Origin: Siphonodentalium dalli
Lineage: Eukaryota > Mollusca > Scaphopoda > Gadilida > Siphonodentaliidae
Direction: 5' to 3'
Assembly (NCBI GenBank): GCA_032622095.1
Contig: CP136069.1
Location: 15,112,450 to 15,176,449, forward strand
Length of the DNA stretch: 64,000 bases
Part shown: positions 61,740 to 64,000 of the stretch, piece by piece
Position numbering within the stretch: the first letter of the stretch is position 1
How the letters are laid out: every line of letters begins with the position of its first letter
Program-made: the position numbers and the translations under genes
The notes under the pieces: generated by a model
Told to the model about the DNA's origin: nothing
Databases searched by the model: none
Seen by the model: the letters and a program-made list of their open reading frames with translations, nothing else

Positions 61740-62650
61740 GATTATCTGATTCGATTGAAATTTGGGATATAGGTGTCTCCCAAGAATATCTCGGACGAGT
61801 TCGAAAACCGGCCTGGTCCGATAAAATTTGATAGAGTTATGGGCCTTAATTAGTCATTTTTCACGAATTTTCAGCTTGTTAGCGCGATAACTTCAACAAA
61901 CGTTATCCGATTTGATTGAAATTTGGTATATAGGTGTCTCCCAAGAATATCTCGGTCGAGTTCGAAAACCGGCCAGGTCCGATAAGATTTGATAGAGTTA
62001 TGGGCCTTAATTAGTCATTTTTCACGAATTTTCAGCTTGTTAGCGCGATAACTTCAACAAACGTTATCCGATTTGATTGAAATTTGGTATATAGGTGTCT
62101 CCCAAGAATATCTCGGTCGAGTTCGAAAACCGGCCAGGTCCGATAAAATTTGATAGAGTTATGGCCCTTAATTAGTCATTTTTTCACAAATTTTCAGCTC
62201 GTTAGCGCGATAATTTAACAAACTATTTGATTGAAATTTTGATATATACCGGGTAGGTGTCTCCCAAGAATACCTCGGACGAGTTAGAAAACCGGCCCGG
62301 TCCGATAAAATTTGATAGAGTTATGGTCCTTAAGTAGTCATTTTGTACGAATTTTGAGCTCGTTAGCGTGATAACTTCAACAAACGTCATCCGATTCAAC
62401 TAAAATTTGGTATATTAGTGTCTTCCAATAATATCCTGGACGAGTTCGAAAAATTTGATAGTGTTATGGCCCTTAATTAGTCATTTTTTCGTGAATTTTT
62501 AGCTCGTTAGCGCGATAACTTCAACAAACGTCCTCCGATTTGTTTAAAATTTGGAATAGACATACTTGCCAAGAATATTTCGGACGAGTTCGAAAACCAG
62601 CCTGGCCCGATAAAATTTGATAGAGTTATGGCCCTTAATTAGTCATTTTT
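61740..62650. repeat. 161-bp subrepeats, ~5.7 copies, in macrosatellite unit 3
   Basis: The same subrepeat series as in unit 1, including the same diverged last copies (ATATATACCGGGTAGGTGTC and CAATAATATCCTGGACGAG), so units 1 and 3 share a common ancestor that unit 2 shortened from, or the reverse. Confidence 0.9.
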
Positions 62651-64000
62651 CGATTTTACCTATTAATTAGTCTACCGATACTGATGCACACCAATTGGCG
62701 GTAGCCACCGGCGGTAAGCCACCGAAAACGAGACACAGCATCTCTGATGCCACCTCTTGTTTCACCTTTCGTTTTCCGTGGAATTTGCATATTTGGACCC
62801 ACCCGAATGCGAGCTCTCCGCTGGGCAGGTTGCTTACACGGTAGAAAGCTCAATGTTTGGGAAATTATCTACGGTATATCAAAATACCTGCTCCTGCATT
62901 AGTTCGCCCGTTTCGATTTGGCGGGAAAAATAGGTTAGAGATACAGCACTTAACTATTCTCATTTAGATTATAAAGCCTCGCCAAGAGTAAACCTTCTGT
63001 TTTAGGGCGATTGAAGCAGACATTACTAAGTTGCGCCTGATCATTATCTATCAAATCCACTTATCAAATATTTTTTAACTTGATGTCTGATTTTTTGAAA
63101 AATTTCCCCCCTTTGATTTTCGTTGAAATTTTTCAAAAGTTTGAACCCACCTGAAGCGAGATCGCTTTTGGACAGGTTGCTTTGATAGTAAAGTGGTCAC
63201 ACTTTGGAATCGTAACTACTGGATAATGCCGTATCTGGAACCGTATCAATCTTGCTCAATAATTAGCCCGTTTAGATTTGATGCTATAAATAGATCATTT
63301 TTTGTCCCGGTCGTAGGTCGGTAACGGTCTGGCCTAAAAACTAATAGGTGGTACATTCGGGTCCGCATCGCTCTTCCCATTCAGAGCATGCAATAAAAAA
63401 TTTACAGCGCTGGACTTGTTTTTTGTTTTTTTTTGTTTTTGTGCTAAATCTGACGTTTACATCCGCCACCGGTCTGCCTGGTCTCACCACCCGGTCTGGT
63501 CTCACAACCCCGGCATGGTCCCACCGCTTTTCCGGGCCTGGTCTTACCCTCTCCTGCGCTCCAGCTCCTCCAACAGCCATTTTCCTTCATTAGGGAGAGA
63601 AATTTATTATTTTGGACATTCAGGGGCCGGTAACTCTGTCAATTTTCGACCGATTTACAAACTTTTCACGGCATTGTTATCGGGGTAAAATGTAGACTAT
63701 GACATGTAAGTTTGATCGCAATCGGAGATAATTAATTTTTTACGACTTTGAACACCCCTCCCCCACTCCCCGGTTAATAATCGGACAATGTCCATTGTAT
63801 AGAACTGAATTACGTTTAAGTTGCTCTACATCATAACGTTCGTCCCGTTCCACTGCTTAAATGCGTTCCATACATGTATGTACTCTACAATTGTCGATAA
63901 ATGTGAGAGGCCGGTTTAAGGGCCATAAATCGAGCACGGACAAAATTCTCAATAGCTTAACGGCCGTGTACTGTAGGATCTGTACGCACACCGAAAATTT

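Larger units (their letters stand above)
55340..64000. repeat. Macrosatellite with units of 2.65-3.57 kb, at least 2.5 units
   Basis: Landmarks recur in order. A hairpin (AGTCGAGTTTT facing AAAACTCGACT) starts at 55,416, 58,990 and 61,642. A block beginning CGATTTTACCTATTAATTAG lies at about 56,586, 59,210 and 62,650. A block with GGTCTGCCTGGTCTCACCAC lies at 57,381, 60,032 and 63,472. Unit lengths are about 3,574 and 2,652 bp and, measured between the second blocks, 2,624 and 3,441 bp. The variation comes mainly from the number of 161-bp subrepeats. No frame exceeds about 110 codons, and identical small frames in each unit are repeat artefacts. The array runs off the window end. Confidence 0.93.

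Noticed and set aside
57264-63688. Identical small ORFs recurring at 57.3, 59.9 and 63.3 kb
   Set aside because: They recur because the DNA unit repeats; reading frames differ by poly-T length changes (for example at 57,334, 59,980 and 63,420), so coding constraint is not supported.

Overview
The window looks like animal nuclear DNA, most likely from a lophotrochozoan and perhaps a bivalve or other mollusc. It is AT-rich, intron-containing and crowded with short inverted-repeat DNA transposons, minisatellites and non-LTR retrotransposon fragments. It also carries a thrombospondin-repeat/C-type-lectin gene and a PDCD2-type MYND gene. There is no operon structure and no bacterial signal. The taxon is an inference from style and gene content.

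Real host genes are few. (1) A minus-strand gene can be rebuilt from six phase-1 exons between 23,814 and 8,826: signal peptide plus Ser/Asn/Asp-rich linker, three TSP1 repeats, and a C-type lectin domain split over two exons. The six pieces join in frame to 374 codons including the stop. Its introns hold a LINE fragment, two piggyBac-like MITEs, fold-back repeats and other dispersed repeats, and a 62-bp minisatellite lies just 3' of the stop. (2) A plus-strand first coding exon of PDCD2 lies at 52,660-53,197. No later exon was recognised before the window end.

Layout: 1-5 kb holds tandem repeats and a 27-bp satellite. 5.4-6.6 kb is a Harbinger-like TIR element, followed by a 62-bp array at 7.2-8.6 kb. 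The lectin gene spans 8.8-23.8 kb. 24.6-34 kb has several TIR and fold-back elements. 34.4-36.1 kb has a 67-bp array and a CR1-like LINE 3' end. 38-44.8 kb holds further arrays, including a 4.5-kb array of 31-bp units with a 1.31-kb internal duplication. 44.9-45.8 kb is a hAT-like MITE nested in a piggyBac-like MITE. 46.2-49.2 kb is a compact element with identical 458-bp direct terminal repeats and ORFs on both strands. 50.9-51.8 kb is a hAT-like element with a perfect 8-bp target duplication. PDCD2 exon 1 and a GGTACC-rich inverted-repeat element follow at 52.7-54.3 kb, then a decayed vertnin/OTU-like fragment. From 55.3 kb to the end runs a macrosatellite with units of 2.65-3.57 kb, each containing a variable number of 161-bp subrepeats.

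The most unusual object is the 46.2-49.2 kb element. Read on the minus strand, its repeats begin TG, a purine tract precedes the 3' repeat, and a TGG-starting primer-site-like sequence abuts the 5' repeat, as in an LTR retroelement. It has no gag or pol. Instead it carries one sense ORF with a PPPY motif and two antisense ORFs of unrecognised families.
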